Below, piece after piece: positions 23,891 to 38,800 of a stretch of 64,000 bases of DNA. The stretch lies in NCBI RefSeq assembly GCF_035582795.1, contig NC_134370.1:53679501-53743500 (forward strand), written 5' to 3'. The stretch is from Mycteria americana (lineage: Eukaryota > Chordata > Aves > Ciconiiformes > Ciconiidae). Position 1 is the first letter of the stretch. Each line of letters starts with the position of its first letter. Both the position numbers and the translations under genes were made by a program. The notes beneath the pieces are model-generated. The model worked only from the letters and a program-made list of their open reading frames with translations, ran no database searches and was not told the DNA's origin.

Positions 23891-26800
23891 CTGATAGTTC
23901 CTGCCTTTTCGCAAAGGTGGAACAAGTTTATCAGGCCACCGAAAGCTGGTTTTGTTGCTCACTAGGCCGTTTCGGTCTCCCAGGGTCTCGCTAGGGAGAT
24001 TTTGCTGGTGATGGTTGCAGTAGTAAAATTGGGGAGGTTGTGTCGAGCAGATTTTGCTTGGTGAGCAGTTTTGCTGTGTCTGCTGAACATCAAAAGGACT
24101 CAGTTTAGATGTGTCATGAGGTCTTTCCTCTGTACTAAGGACATATCTTACTTGATTGTAATGGCCTTTTTAGCCCAATATTGCGCTGATTTGGTTTGTT
24201 TTGTTTCAGTGATTGCTGGGAAAAGTCTTAAAAGCATAGGGGTATACTTCATATTATCACTGTTTTTAGAAAGTCTCCAGTGCAAGTCCAACTGTTGTGG
24301 TGACTCAAAATAAGGAGGAAAAGAAAAAAGAAAATGAAGCTGTGAACCGACATCGGAATGATGTAAGTGGTTATTTTATACCACATAATAATAGAAGAAG
24401 GAATATTGTTTGGCTAGGTTCAGAAAAGGTGCTGAAATCTGCATCTGCTGTATTTTGAAATCCCAGGTTTTGGGAAGAAGGCTTGCTATAGCATGCATGT
24501 AGAAAAAATCATTATCTAAGAGCTTCATATTGCATGTAATTAGTAAGGTTACTTACACAGTCTTAGATCTGTACTTTTTATGTACCAGAAGAATTTGGGC
24601 TATTGGGAAATAAGGGTCAGGATGTTCCTAAAGAGAGTGATGGTTCATGAATAGTTAAACAGCGTGCATGATGACTGAAAGAGAATGTTGGCAGCACTAG
24701 CTGTATTTCAATATATATATTAATAATTCACCTTATGCTGAACTAAAGGAAACTTCCCATCAACTATCTTATTTGAATCTGATGCTTTGAATGGTATGTC
24801 AGAAGTGAGAGCTCGTTGGAGTGACATCCAAACTAGGATGTCAGCCAAATATGAATTCCGGGGCAGGAACATAGGCTGCTTTCTGAGGTTAAACTCACAA
24901 AGCCATTTAGGCCCAGATTGATGAAGGTGCATTGGAAAGCCACTATAAAACAGTCAGCAAGTTGCGTGGGACTGTCCTGTGTATGATTATTTACAAATGC
25001 TTTACTGCATATTAGTAAAAATTGTAGTACAGTGAAATCTGGTCTCGGTTGTAACCCCTAGGGATGCATGAACGCTGTAAATCCTTTTATTCTATTTCTC
25101 TCACAAATATGTATATGTATGATTTAATTTATTTGTTACAGCTACAGTGTGAGCCAAGCTTCATAGAAGACAGACTGAAGCTTTATGAAGCACTGAAAAA
25201 AGAACATGATGCTTTGCTAGCTTACAGAGCAGCCAACCAGAGCAAACCTATCAAAATTACTCTGACAGATGGAAAAATGGCTGAAGGGGAATCTTGGAAA
25301 ACCACGCCATATCAATTAGCTGTAGGAATTAGGTAACCTGCAGATTGAAGAGTTGTACTTTTGGAGTAATAAATCTGTTACTATCGTTTGTCTCTTAACT
25401 TGTTGCATAAAATATATGTCACGCTCAGTGGATGGTGACTCTCTTAAGTTGGTTTATTTGGAAAGCATTGAAACTTCAGCTTAATGCAGAAGAAATAGCT
25501 GGGTGAAGTTACAGTTCTGAGTGATGCTTGAGGTTCTGTAATGGGATCATAATGCTTGCTTCCAATTAAAAAATATAACAATTAGTGAGACTGCTAGGAA
25601 TTAATAGAGACATCTGAAGTTTTGTGAGCTACCAGATAACAGTAGAAACTGTTGTTAGAAGCAATCTTTCCTCCAGATCCCCAGCACTGAAAACTGTTGA
25701 ATGAAACTTTTAAGACCTTAAGGTTGTATACCTTAAAAGTAGAAAAGTGTTTACGAAGACCACAGAAACAAAAATTAAAGGTCTGTAGGTGCTATGAGAT
25801 GTGGGTGGGGTCTCATGGGGTTTAGAAACCTATGCACTTTAACAAATCTGAACCTAAATGTTTTGGTCTGTTGCCATCATTTGTGTTTTTTAGTCAAGTG
25901 TTGGCTTCAAATGCAGTCATAGCCAAAGTGAATGGGGAATTGTGGGACTTGGATCGTCCACTGGAGGGAGATTGTACTCTGGAGCTGCTTATGTTTGATA
26001 ACGAAGAAGCAAAAGCTGTGAGTGGTTTCTGCTTGATTAAAGGAACTAATGACATGAAATTGATTGCAGCATTATGCTTTCAAAATCTTGAATTAAAAAA
26101 AAAAAATCCCCAAAACTGTTCAAGTAATGTATTTGTCATGATTCGACAAAGAAGATTAGATACTAAATATCTGTAATCTGTAGGTGAAAAAAATCTTGGC
26201 GTTCTTTTCTTCCCTTCTCTTTTACGTAAACAGGTTATTTCTCAAATGAAATTGTATAGAATGTCTTGATTTGTATGCTAACTTGAAATAGTTTGTTTTA
26301 TAAGACGTGTTATATGGTTTGACTCAGTGCATTTGAAGATCAGGCACTGAAAGCAACAGTGAGGCTGTCTTACAGTTTTCTAAAAATCATCCAATATCAG
26401 ATTTGAGTCATAAATAAAATCTACACCTCCTTGTACTGGCACTGTTTATTAGAAACTTAAGTAGGCATATCTTGGTCAGTTAAGCTATGAATATACTTTG
26501 CGGCACACCCAGGATTTTTTTTTCACGGGATTCAGTCTTACGCATATGTTTTATCTTGATGCACTAGAATTAGACTTCATTTTGTCAAAGAATTATTCAT
26601 GTGATAAACCTTGTTTGAGGCATTTCAGGAGCCTGTAAAAGCCTTATCTTGTAGCAGTGGCTATAAAGTGGTCTGAATTAATAGGGACTTAGAACAGAAG
26701 ACCGGTATTGATCTCCTGGGTCGTTGACTCCCCTCTTCTGACGTTTCGGGTAATGTGGTTTACAGTCCTATTAACAAATGCATTGTATGTGAACAATGGT

Positions 26801-29800
26801 AACTTAATTGGCTACGTTGCTTTAGATGCGGTTAGTATTGCATAGACTTTTAACTGACCAGAAACTAACTTACAAATGAACAAGGTATATGAACAAGGTA
26901 TACAATAAGTACTAAGGTGACAGAATTGTGCAGAGGTATAATCATCTTTCAGACTGAAATAAGATGGGAATTTATTGCTGCATCTGCCATTATATTAATC
27001 ATTTAGTGTACTTCAAAATGAGAACAGAAAATTGTTGTACTTCTCTCAGAATTTAAACAACATTGATCCCAGTGTATTTCTCATCTGCAGATATACCTCT
27101 GTTTTGTTTTTTCTTTTTAGTTACACAATGCCAATGACCCCATGAATTGCTCACCTGACTTTATTTGCAGGTTTATTGGCATTCAAGTGCTCATATTCTT
27201 GGAGAGGCCATGGAAGGTTATTTTGGGGGCTGCTTATGCTATGGACCACCAATTGAGAATGGATTTTATTATGACATGTACATTGAAGATAGGTAAAATT
27301 TCAGTTTCTGAGAACTTTAATACTCTGTATTGAAGCTCAGTACTAGAAATATTTTTGCTCAGTCATGTTTCTGCATGTTAAAAATAAAATCGTGTATCTA
27401 GTATGGTTTAAAACTGACAGGTTAGTCTTCATAGTATAGGCCTGTGTATACATACATATTGAGTGTGTGTGTTTATTTAAATACAAGAGCAGTGTTCAGA
27501 CACCTGCTCCTTAAGACTTGCAGTTGTTGAATGTTCTGTGAAAAAATGTAGAGTGTTTGGGTAAAACTTTCTGAAGTTCCTGGGAGGTACAGGAGACAGT
27601 TTCTTTGAAGAATCATGGGAGTTTGGTTTCAAAGTGCCATAGTCACTTGTAGAAATGGCACGTATGCATGTAACTCGTATAGGTGTTTACTACTTTTCTA
27701 ATCCTTGTGCACAGCTTTACAATTCTGTTTTTTCCTTGTTTATCTTTCTGTAGTCAGGGAGAATACCGAATCTGCATCAGCTGATAACCTAGCTCTTGCA
27801 GCTGGGTTGAGACTTTTTTTTTTTCCTTAAATCATACATACTTTGAGCTACAGACCTTCCAGACATTTAAACATGTCAAAGACTGTTCTAGGAGTGATTG
27901 CAGTGGGTTTGTTCAGGGTGATACCATTTGCATTTCTGAGTTTCGTGTCTGAAAGTACAGCCGATTGTAAGAAACTAAGAAAATACTGTGACAAATCACA
28001 ACATGTCCTGTGTTTTTCAAATTATAGCACTAGAAAGTGGTCACTTAAAAAATGGGGATATCAAAATAATTAATTCATATTTCTTCTGCCTGTGTCTATT
28101 TGTTTAGAGGTGTATCTAGTACTGAATTCCCACTACTAGAGAACCGCTGTAAAAATATCATAAAAGAGAAGCAGTCTTTTGAAAGGCTGGAAGTCAAAAA
28201 GGAGATCCTGTTAGACATGTTTAAGGTAAATCTTTGGAGTAGCTGTGATTCTGGTACAATGATCTTTTAAAATATAACTTTTATAAAATACTGCATGTGA
28301 CTGACTCATCAGAATAGTACCTGTCTAGTAAAACAAAGAAAAAGAATAGCATCCTTTTCCCCCTCTTCATATCCCTCTCAAGCATTCAGGATGTTTTCAG
28401 GCAATAATAAAAATAATTTCTTATTACACAAAAACACCTCAAGCTCAATGAGATGACAAATGAGTTCTTAAAAGGCATACATTCATTCTGGCTCACTTGC
28501 AGAGACAAATCAAAAAAGACTTTGTCGTCTAGTTTTCTGTTTCATACAGTGAATATTACTAGTCTCACTGTACTGTGTTTTAATTGCCTTTCAAAAGTGC
28601 TTTGAGGTGTTCAGGTGGTAATCGCTATGCTTAACACACCCTCAGGGAAATTAAGATACTTTTGTCTCTTTCTCTTGTTTTATAACTCTTCTGAAAGGAT
28701 GTTGAACTTTTGCATACATATATGTGTTCATGTGACTTTTTATTTGTGTCTTTTACTGATGCATTTGCATTATTAATACATAATTTAAAAATAGAATTTT
28801 ATTAGCCATTTTATTGATGTTTCTGCCTTTTCATGTTTCCCCACCCAGTATAACAAGTTTAAGTGTCGTATCCTTAACGAGAAGGTGAACACACCAACTA
28901 CCACAATATACAGGTAAACAAAATTAAGTTAAAAGGTATTATATTTCCATGGTTAGGTATACTTCATTGAAATTGAGAGGAGAAGAATTTTTTTTTTTTA
29001 GTCTAACTTCTGAATACTTGTGTGATTGGGACTTAAGTTTGCAACTAATATTGCTGCTTATGTAAAATCAGACCTTTTCTTTCCCTGTTGGGACAGGTTA
29101 GGTCTCAATCTGTGGACAAATGGCAAATGCACTTTTCCCTCATTCTGTCTGGTTTCAATCAACAGATTAAAATAAGTTACCACCCATGACATTGAGTTGC
29201 TGGATAATGGGTAAAGCTAACTCATAGCTGAGTGTGGGGTGAGGATCCTGCTCATTCAGTTGCTGGGGATAAAACTAGTTGGTTGGAAAATGGCAAAAAC
29301 ATTTTTTTCTGTTTGATGTGCATAGTTTGAAATTTCCTGGCCAGCTTTAACAAAGTTTACATGTGGAACTATATGAATAGCTGAGTGTGATACAATGCTC
29401 TTTATATTGGATCAAGTATTTACTGAGTGAATATTCTGCTTCAGGTAGAAAGAACAATTACATTTAAGATGCACTGAATTTGCTGAGTGTTGCATACGTA
29501 TACTTATTAATGTGTTTGAACATGTTAAGCATTAACTTGTATGCCATTAGTGACCATATTTAAAACTGATGGAGTGTTTTGAAATAAACGCTTTTTTTTC
29601 TTTTGGTGTATAGATGTGGTCCGCTGATTGACCTCTGCAGGGGTCCACATGTGAGACACACTGGAAAAATTAAGGCCCTTAAAATATTTAAGGTAGGTTT
29701 AAATTAACTGTACATTAAAACTTGACTGAACTATGGATCAATTGATTTATTTATGTATTTATTTCTGCTGAAGTGATTATGCTAGGTTCCTTTGTATTGT

Positions 29801-32800
29801 TTTCTTTGCTTACTCTGAAAATAGTCCTTCATGTTTTTTCCCCACTCCCATCGTACAAGTAGAACTACAGACTTCCATCATCCATCTGCTGTAAACTGCA
29901 AGGTTTGCTGATTCTTGACCATCACAATACAGTACATTAGTGAAAGTTAACAGCAGCTTTTTTTTTATCAGAGTATTAGTGCAGTAACATGCATGCTTAG
30001 ACTATAATGAAGAGCACTGCAAAAATAAGCTAGTAGTGACTAGATCAGCTGTGGAACCAATTATATCATGCCCAACAGAGAAGTGTGATGCCTAAGCTAA
30101 TGTGGCAGTAATGTGCTAGTATCTCCAACCAGCATTGCACTGTAGTACAGATGTGCTAGTTTGAGTCTGTACTAGCTGTCGCATCTGTGTGTGGTGTGTG
30201 TATGCACTCTATTCTGCAGGAAATGAACATCCAAGATATTCATTGGGTCAGAAAATAGTATTTTGACCTTGTAAGATGGTATCTTTCAGGTACAGGAGGT
30301 AAAGTGGACACTGGCAGATCCGCAAGTGCTGCTGTTTAAAAATCGCATTGCTCACAGGAAAGCCAGAGACAGTGTTTGCAGATATCTCTGGTTATGATGT
30401 AGTTTAAGTTACTTGGAGATGCTAATTTTGGTAACCTTTTTAGACTGACCTCATTGGAGCATTCATCATAGTTGCTTTTGCTGGCTTCCTAACTGAAGTT
30501 TATGGAACTCTTAAGTTCCAAGAATTAAGTGTTATGTTGTCAAAACAGCTAGGATTTAACTGTGAGGGTGAGTTAGTTTCATTTTATCTTCCGTGTTTCC
30601 CTACTGCATTGTGTTTTGAATGTCAACAAGTGCTGCTTGATACAACGTGGGATAATATAACATGCCATGATGTGAGTTAAAACAAGGTACCTAAGTAGAC
30701 TAGAAGTATGGCTTGACCAGTACTTTCATTTACGTGTTCTGTATTAGTATGCTGACTAAAAGGCAGTGCAAGTGTCTTTGTATTATAAACAAATGCTGGA
30801 TGACTGCATATAATTGTTTTAAGGAAAAAAATAACAACATTTGAATGCATAAGTGTTTATTCCTCCATTCCCTGAGATTATATATTATCTTAAAGTATGG
30901 GTTTTGTACATCAGAATTCCTCTACGTATTGGGAAGGAAAATCTGACATGGAAACTCTGCAGAGAATATATGGAATATCCTTTCCTGATAACAAAATGAT
31001 GAAGGAATGGGAAAAATTCCAGGAAGAAGCCAGAAACAGGGACCATAGGAAAATTGGAAAGGTACGCTATTTTGTGGTCTACTTCTCTTTTATGCTTCTG
31101 TAATAGAATTCATTCTTTTTTGTTGTTTTCTTCCATTTTTTGACAGTTTGAATGGGAGCCAGTTCAAATTCCTTGGTGTCAGTTGTACTTTAAAATTTTA
31201 ATTCTACAAATGCAGCTTGTCACTTTCATACAAATGTTAAACTAATGTTGGGAAGAAGTAATGGGGTAGTCCCTCGGTTTAGGGAAGTATATCTTAAACC
31301 TTTTTATGTAGGGTCTTTTCAGATCCTACCTAAACCACTACATTTTTCATAGAAGAGAAAAATTATTGAAAATTGTTTAAATAATATGGTTTGGTCATTC
31401 TTTATTATAGGCATAAATAAGGTAATATTAAGTGTATGTATGTGCAGTACTTCAGCTGTTGTAGAGGAACGTATGAACAATATTCACAACAATTTAAATG
31501 AACAGATCTAATCTATCAAGTATAAGTCAGAAGACATTAGATTGACAGAGACGAGGATGGTGACCTAATATCGGTCACGTTGGTGTGCAGTCTCCTAATT
31601 GTTGTCACCTTTGCTATAGTTTTGTAGAGAAGATGGAGTTACAGGGAGAGTATTTGAGAGAAGGCAAGAAGTAGCTTTCTGGATGTTTAAAGGCATAATG
31701 GGCAGTACAGGTGAAAGCAGGGAGGCATTTGTTTGAAGAACTCCTGTGTAAGTGAAGGTCAGCATCATTGGCCAAGAGGATGCAGGCATGAACCTCTTGC
31801 TACTTACTGGCAGATGTGAAAGAAGAGACTGTGAAGGGCCTTCATAAGCAAAGGTAAACAGCTGAGGGTAACTCAAAAGAGGAAGAGCCACTGAGGAATT
31901 TACAGAAAACGGTGACAAAGGGAAGAAGTAGAAAAATTATCTTTACAGAAGTGTTCATGCTTATTTCTATTAACTCATTAAGACTTGAATATTTGTATAG
32001 TATTTGTTTGATGATTATTTCTATGCCTTTTCAAAAACAAATTATCTAGTATCAGTCAAACAACTTATCTAGCGTCTATGTATCTAATATCTATGATACT
32101 GAAGAGGCTAAGGTTCTCCAAAGATGTATCAGAGCCACACTGCTGAGCTTCTGTTTTTGAGACAGAATTCTGATAAAGAATGACCAGCTCCCAGGCTTCA
32201 GCCATCAACCCTCAGATCTGATGGGTATATGCTTATTTGCTTTGGTTACTAAAGGTAAGATTGGTTAAGGCCTCAGGATTTTGAGAAAATGTGTATTTAC
32301 ATAGTCACAGAGTCAAATGGAATTCCAGTGTTGTTATGAACTTCTAAGAGTAAGAACTACAGATAAATTAACTACTGTTGCTGAGAACTTTTAGACTTCT
32401 GGAAATTACCTTCTTGCTGTAATATTGCATTTTTGTGAACAGAGTCTCAACATGTGTGAAGTCGTCATTTTCTGCAGTTCTGCAGTTACATCTGAAGTGG
32501 TGTTACAGCATTCTGTTTTTCATTTACCTAGGAGCAAGAACTCTTCTTCTTTCATGATTTGAGTCCTGGAAGCTGCTTTTTCCTTCCCAGAGGTGCCTTT
32601 CTTTATAACACACTCGTGGATTTCATACGAGTGAGTATATACTACTGCAATTACTAACGAGCTTAATATCAGCTGTTGATCTTAAGTTATAGGCCATTCA
32701 TAGCACGAGCTACCATCAGAAAGAGAAACATCTGTGTATGTAAACATACACCAGATTTTCACTATGATTATACAGATCTAATCTTTTTGAAAATAGCGCA

Positions 32801-35800
32801 GAATAAAGCATTGACAGGTCTTTTTTCCAGTTGTGCAAAACCTACATGTGCAGTAGTCCTTTAGTCTCCCAGTAAATTGTAATCGTAAGAACACAGTTAA
32901 AAAGAATCAGGCTTTTGCTTGTCAAAAGCTCTATCACCTTTTAAATGTTGAATTTGTTTTGTAGGGGGAATATCACAGGCGTAATTTTAGTGAAGTTGTA
33001 TCTCCAAACGTCTTCAACAGTAAACTCTGGGAAGCTTCAGGACACTGGCAGCACTACAGTGAAAATATGTTCTCTTTTGAGATTGAGAAGGAAACTTTTG
33101 CCCTTAAACCAATGAATTGTCCAGGACACTGGTTTGTACTCTCAACTGAAAAACTTCTTATTGTACTGTATTTATCCTTTGTGGGACTGAGGGGAAATAA
33201 ATGGAGTATTAATACATGTTATCATGTATGTTTACAATAGACTACTAAGCAACTAGTGCGTCCAGAGAGCTCCCCTGACAATGTCCCAAAGCAGACCAAA
33301 TACAATTCTTGTAGGAGGATCTTTCCAATAAGTCTGCACTAAGTGAGCTAGGTTTGTGCATGCTAATACAGTCTGTACCACTAGTAAATACAAATTATGT
33401 TGGATAGAGATAGGCATCAGATGTGGCTTACCAAAAGAAGGTACAGATCAACCAGTCTAGATTGTTACTGTCATAGTGTTTTTTCTAGGTGGTCTTTAGC
33501 AATTTGTTCTAAGTGCTGCGCTTTTTCTGTTTGCCTGCCTTTTAGGATGCAGGCAACCTGCATGAATAAATACTTAAAAATGTGATTACTGTCTCTACTG
33601 ACCTTGCTTTAGTTTCTGTGTTGTCTTAAATCTTCTATAAGAAGGATAAAAGGAAGGTTCTTTCATGTTCCTTCCAGCTTGATGTTTGCCCATCGTCCAC
33701 GATCCTGGAGGGAAATGCCTCTTAGACTTGCAGATTTTGGAGTTCTTCACCGAAATGAACTCTCTGGGACTTTAAGTGGCTTGACTCGTGTAAGGCGCTT
33801 CCAACAAGATGATGCTCACATCTTTTGCACAGTAGAACAGGTAAAAAAAAAACAAACCAAAACCAAAAAAACCCAAACCAACAACCCTCCCCCCACCAGT
33901 CAATCGAAAAAAAGAACCCCTTCCCCAGTGCAAGCCAACACTAAACACAAAAAAAATCCCCAAAGTATTTAAACTCTAGCTTCTTCTGTTGTGTTGCTTT
34001 GTAGCATAATGCTGCTTTTAATGGTTTTTTTGATAGGTTTAGGTGCTTCCTTCTTAGTCATCTGATATTCTTTATTTCTTAACCTTCTGCAATATTGCTT
34101 AAGTCAGTAGCCTGTTGAACTTAGCTTCTGTTACAAGTTTCTCAAATTTGTTATTTATTTTGTGTTAATAATGTTAATATTTTGTGTTAATAATTTGTGT
34201 TATTTATTTTTCTCTTCGAAATTAAAAAATGCTTATATCAAAAGAAGAAAACAGTGTTATTGGAGGGATGTTACTGATTGTGAATTATGTAATAAGATAT
34301 TCTGTATAGAATTTTTCCCTTTAGAAAGATACATTGAGCAACTAAATCCCAAAAGGTAAAATCTTTTGCATCTCCCATCTCCCTCTGCAAAGAAAAAAGC
34401 TGTTGACCACATTTTGTTTTCCATAGTAATGCTGAATAACTACTTTATTTTGTCAGTAATGCCATAGATTTTAGTGGAGCTATGTGAATAAATTCATGTA
34501 CTCTTGTCAAGTCTGAGTCATGCAATTTGGCTCCAGAAGCCCAGGCTTAACAAGAACATTACTTTTTTTTGCCAGGCTTTGAAGCCACACCACCTCTGTT
34601 CTCTCTTCACCCATTACCTAGATTTGGGTTTGTAGGATGTAATTTTCATGTGATTTTTAATTATTTATTTATTTATTTAATGGACTCATAGTCTGATTAT
34701 GAGGAATTCAGTAAATCCGATTACATTTTTATGTAAGTAATTTTTAACTAATATCTTTTGTTTATATTTAAGATTGAAGAAGAAATTAAGGGCTGTCTTG
34801 ATTTCTTGAAGTCAGTGTACGCTGTCTTTGGTTTTACCTTTCAATTACATCTTTCTACAAGACCAGAAAATTATCTAGGAGAGTTAGAGATCTGGGATCA
34901 CGCAGAAAAGGTAATTCATTTAAAAGCAAACAAACAAAACCCTTAATAGTTGTTTTCGCAGAGGTGGATATTTAGCTAAGCGCTTTCATGTTGAATAGTG
35001 AAATTAGTGAAATTGCTTAAATCAGATGCTAAATATTGTCCTTAGTGGAAATGCTTGTTGAAAAATGTCACATTAACCTTGAAGTTTCTGTATAAAATGA
35101 GAGCTTTCTGATTCTCACTTAGCCCCTTATCTTGAACTGATTTGATTTTTATTAATCTTTTTTTCCAATTAATCACAACATTTGTACAAGGAACTACTCT
35201 TATTTCAAGATTATTTATCATAAATGACTATATGCTTGAACAATAGGAGTTATGCTGCTCCCTGTTGACTCCCTTTGTATTTCAAAGGCAAATGCTTTGA
35301 CTTACAGTAATGAAAGGCCCTGCTATACCTTTTTTAATTATTCTCTCATTTTTATGATTAGCAACTTCAAAACAGCTTGAATAACTTTGGAGAGCAATGG
35401 AATTTGAATCCAGGAGATGGAGCATTTTATGGTCCTAAGGTTAGTGAATCAGCATTTTATTACAACTATGGGATGGACAAGAATACAGGTACAATGCAGG
35501 CAAACTATATTTAGTAACCATGTTATTTTACTTCACAGATTGATATTAAAATCAAAGATGCTATTGGCAGGTACCATCAATGTGCTACTATCCAACTTGA
35601 CTTCCAACTACCCATTCGATTTAATCTTACTTATGTTGGGTGAGTGGTTAAGCTAAATATCTTCCTCTTTTAAATGAAATAATTAAAAAATTGGTTTCTT
35701 TCATTATCTGGAATTCCCATTAAACTGAGATGTATTAATGCTCTGTTGCTCACTTAACAAATGACTAGCCTGTATATCAGTAGCCTGGTTAGGAGGGGAA

Positions 35801-38800
35801 ACGCCCCCGGTGAGTAGAGGACTGAGTCATGAACTTGAAAATATTTCGTCAATGTAATGATAGCTCACTTTAATTGTAAATGCTGCTGATTGCAGGAGAA
35901 TTGCATGATCTCTCTTGTCTGCCAGTTCTGAAGACAACTGAGCATATATAATGCTAAAGAAAACTCAGTTGAGTCAGTTTTCCCTTTCAGCCTAGTCACT
36001 GTTTCTCCTTTGAAGACCTTGTATACCAATTGAGGCATATCTTAAGGAACTAGTAGGTTTGTAATGAGTACTTAATTCTTTTTATGAAATAAAGTTAGTT
36101 AAATTTGAACATAAACCAAATGTGAACAGTTTTTAATGAAAATCTCACTTCAGCTTCCAGCTAGGAAGAGGGATATTTATCCGCTGAGTGAATTAATCTT
36201 AGTACCATGTTGACTTGAACACACATTTGCTGGGTTGTTTTTCTTGCTGTGTTTGTTTTTGCATATTATAAAGAGTTTGATGGGGAAGATAGAGTAAGAA
36301 TCTTTGTTACTTTTTGGTCCTGCTGCATGTTCTACAGTAGATGTCATAGCTCTTTGGTAGGTGATAATGGTGTTACGAACAGCAGCTGGCTTCTTTTTAA
36401 TCACAGGATTGTAATTTAAGGCAAGAAATGAACAGTAAGGGCAGGTAAGATCCTGTGCAACAAAACAGAAGCAAGACATAGTGGAAAAGAAAGAGCGAGG
36501 AAGAACATAAAATATTAAAATGCACAGAAATAAAGCTGAGTCAGTCACGTGTCTTTTCAAACTTAGGAGTTTGTGCCTATGCCACTAGCTACAGGCATGA
36601 TTATTTTAAGTCACTATGATTATTCAGTATTCCTTTAAAAGCCCAGGTGACTTCAAGTACATTTTCAATAAAACCAGTAGATTTTGCCTAAGTATACATA
36701 ACTGAATTTTGTCTTTCCATAAAAAGTAGAATAAAAAATATTAGTAGGATTACCTGTGTGGGAGCTAAGAGAATTTTTTTTTTCAACTTTACTTATTCTT
36801 TTTCAGTAAGGATGGCGATGATAAGAAAAGGCCAGTGATTATTCACAGAGCTATTTTGGGATCTGTGGAGAGAATGATAGCTATTCTAGCAGAAAATTAT
36901 GGAGGAAAATGGTATGTGGCACAAATGCAGTTGTTAAGAAATGTTTAACAACGTAGGAAATGCAGATCCTCCCTAATGTCCCATATATTATAATGTGAAA
37001 TAATATTCCTAGAATTTCCTCAAAATTAGTAGGTAAGATTACAAGAAAAGTCTAATTTTATGGTCTGATTTGTATGATACCCTTTTATTAATAGTTCATT
37101 ATTAGAAATTCAATTTCATGAGATTGCAGGAAAAATTATACAATAAAGCAGAAATAAGAATTATAATTGAATGTATATGTGCTGCATTATTCTTGTTCCT
37201 TTTTTTCTTAAAAATCATGCTTTTGTACTGGGAAGATGTTAGACATGTAAAACAATTACTTATACAGACATGAGTTAGTCCTAATATGTGAAATAGTTTT
37301 TTAACTGGTACGATGTATTGTTTCATCTTTAATGAAGAAGTATCTTCAGAGTTTATTCATGTATTTAAAGTATTAAGGAAGAGTTAATTCTTGCTTTCAG
37401 CCACCTATCTGTCTGACTGTCCACGTTTCACTATAAAGTTACACATAAAAGTGGAAATTATGTGAAAAAATAAAATTCTGTTTACAATTGTGAAGTCAGC
37501 TAGGAAGCGAACAGAAGATCAAAGTTCTGCATATGTCATTTTACTGGAAATAGTGTTTGCTATTTTCTATGAACTTGAAAAGAGGAAGATAATATATTAT
37601 CCAACATCCTTAGCTAATATAAATATTTTTATAAAGTAAAGAAATTATTATTGGGGAACATGACTATGGATATGAATGCAAATGTAAAATACCCATTTAT
37701 TTCATATTTTTCTTGTCCTGCTTGCCAGGCCATTCTGGCTGTCTCCACGGCAGGTCATGGTTGTGCCTGTGGGACCTACTTCTGAAGAGTATGCCCAGCA
37801 GGTGAGAGTAGGGCCTTCCTTTTTATAGTAGCAAGCAATTTTAATAGCTCCTCAAGTACTTGTCCTAGAATGAAGAATGAATGCTTTAATAATTTTGGGG
37901 ACCTGTTTGGAGGGGAGGGGTAAATTTTTTCACATAGGCTAAAATTTGTATAAGCCTGAGAAAGGGATGTGTAACTTTAAGTGTTTTGGGTTCTGTTATT
38001 TTGTACCTACTTCAGTAATTATTAAGGGAAAAAACATTCTGGATGACAAACCTTACATACTACCTAATGCTTCATTACAGATTTATCTACTTGAAATAGG
38101 GGCAGAGCTGGTTTCTTCCATTTCCCAGCATGTTTACTCTTGACTACATGACATTTGACCATGGTTGTTTTTATCTCTCTCCCCTTTTAATGCAAGCATA
38201 AGTGGGTTTGTTCCTTCTCTTTCTCCTTTCTCAGACTGAGGAAACATTTTTGACATTCAGCAGTGTAGCTGTCTGAGGAGATCAGCAAATATTTGATATG
38301 GATGTTACCTTGCTTTGTCTTCCAACTGGAGTCCTGCTAAGCCCTTAAGTGTGCATGCAGGTTTCTTCAGATAACTTCATTGACTTCTGTACAGCGATTC
38401 AAAAGAGCAAAATTATGCACATACATGAATTAATTATTGGAAGAGATCAAGGATTACAGCATGTACAAATTTATGTTGTAGAATATATACTGTAATATTA
38501 AGTGAGAGTTTTTTGGTTTCTTTTTTTTTAGGTTTGCAGCAAATTTTTTGAAGCAGGATTGATGTCAGATGTGGATCTAGATCAAAGTTGCACATTAAAC
38601 AAGAAAATCAGAAATGCACAGCTGGCCCAGTATAACTTTATCTTAGGTAATTACAGTATCTTATGTTTCTGAATACCATTTAAGTTTTAATGTTGGGCAT
38701 AGAGTTTGTCTAGACTCTCTTTTTGTAATGTAGGTAGTCAGTTTAACATTGTTTGTGATATGTGTTGCAGTGGTTGGAGAAAAGGAGAAAGCAAATAATG

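Noticed and set aside
23084-23962. A 292-codon and a 277-codon open frame on the - strand
   Set aside because: They lie opposite TARS3 exon 1 within a CpG island. Pro/Ala/Arg-rich content and low stop density are explained by GC composition.
33679-33972. TARS3 exon 12 frame extended to 33972
   Set aside because: A consensus donor lies at 33841 and homology ends at residue 550; the extension is the A/C-rich intronic tract.
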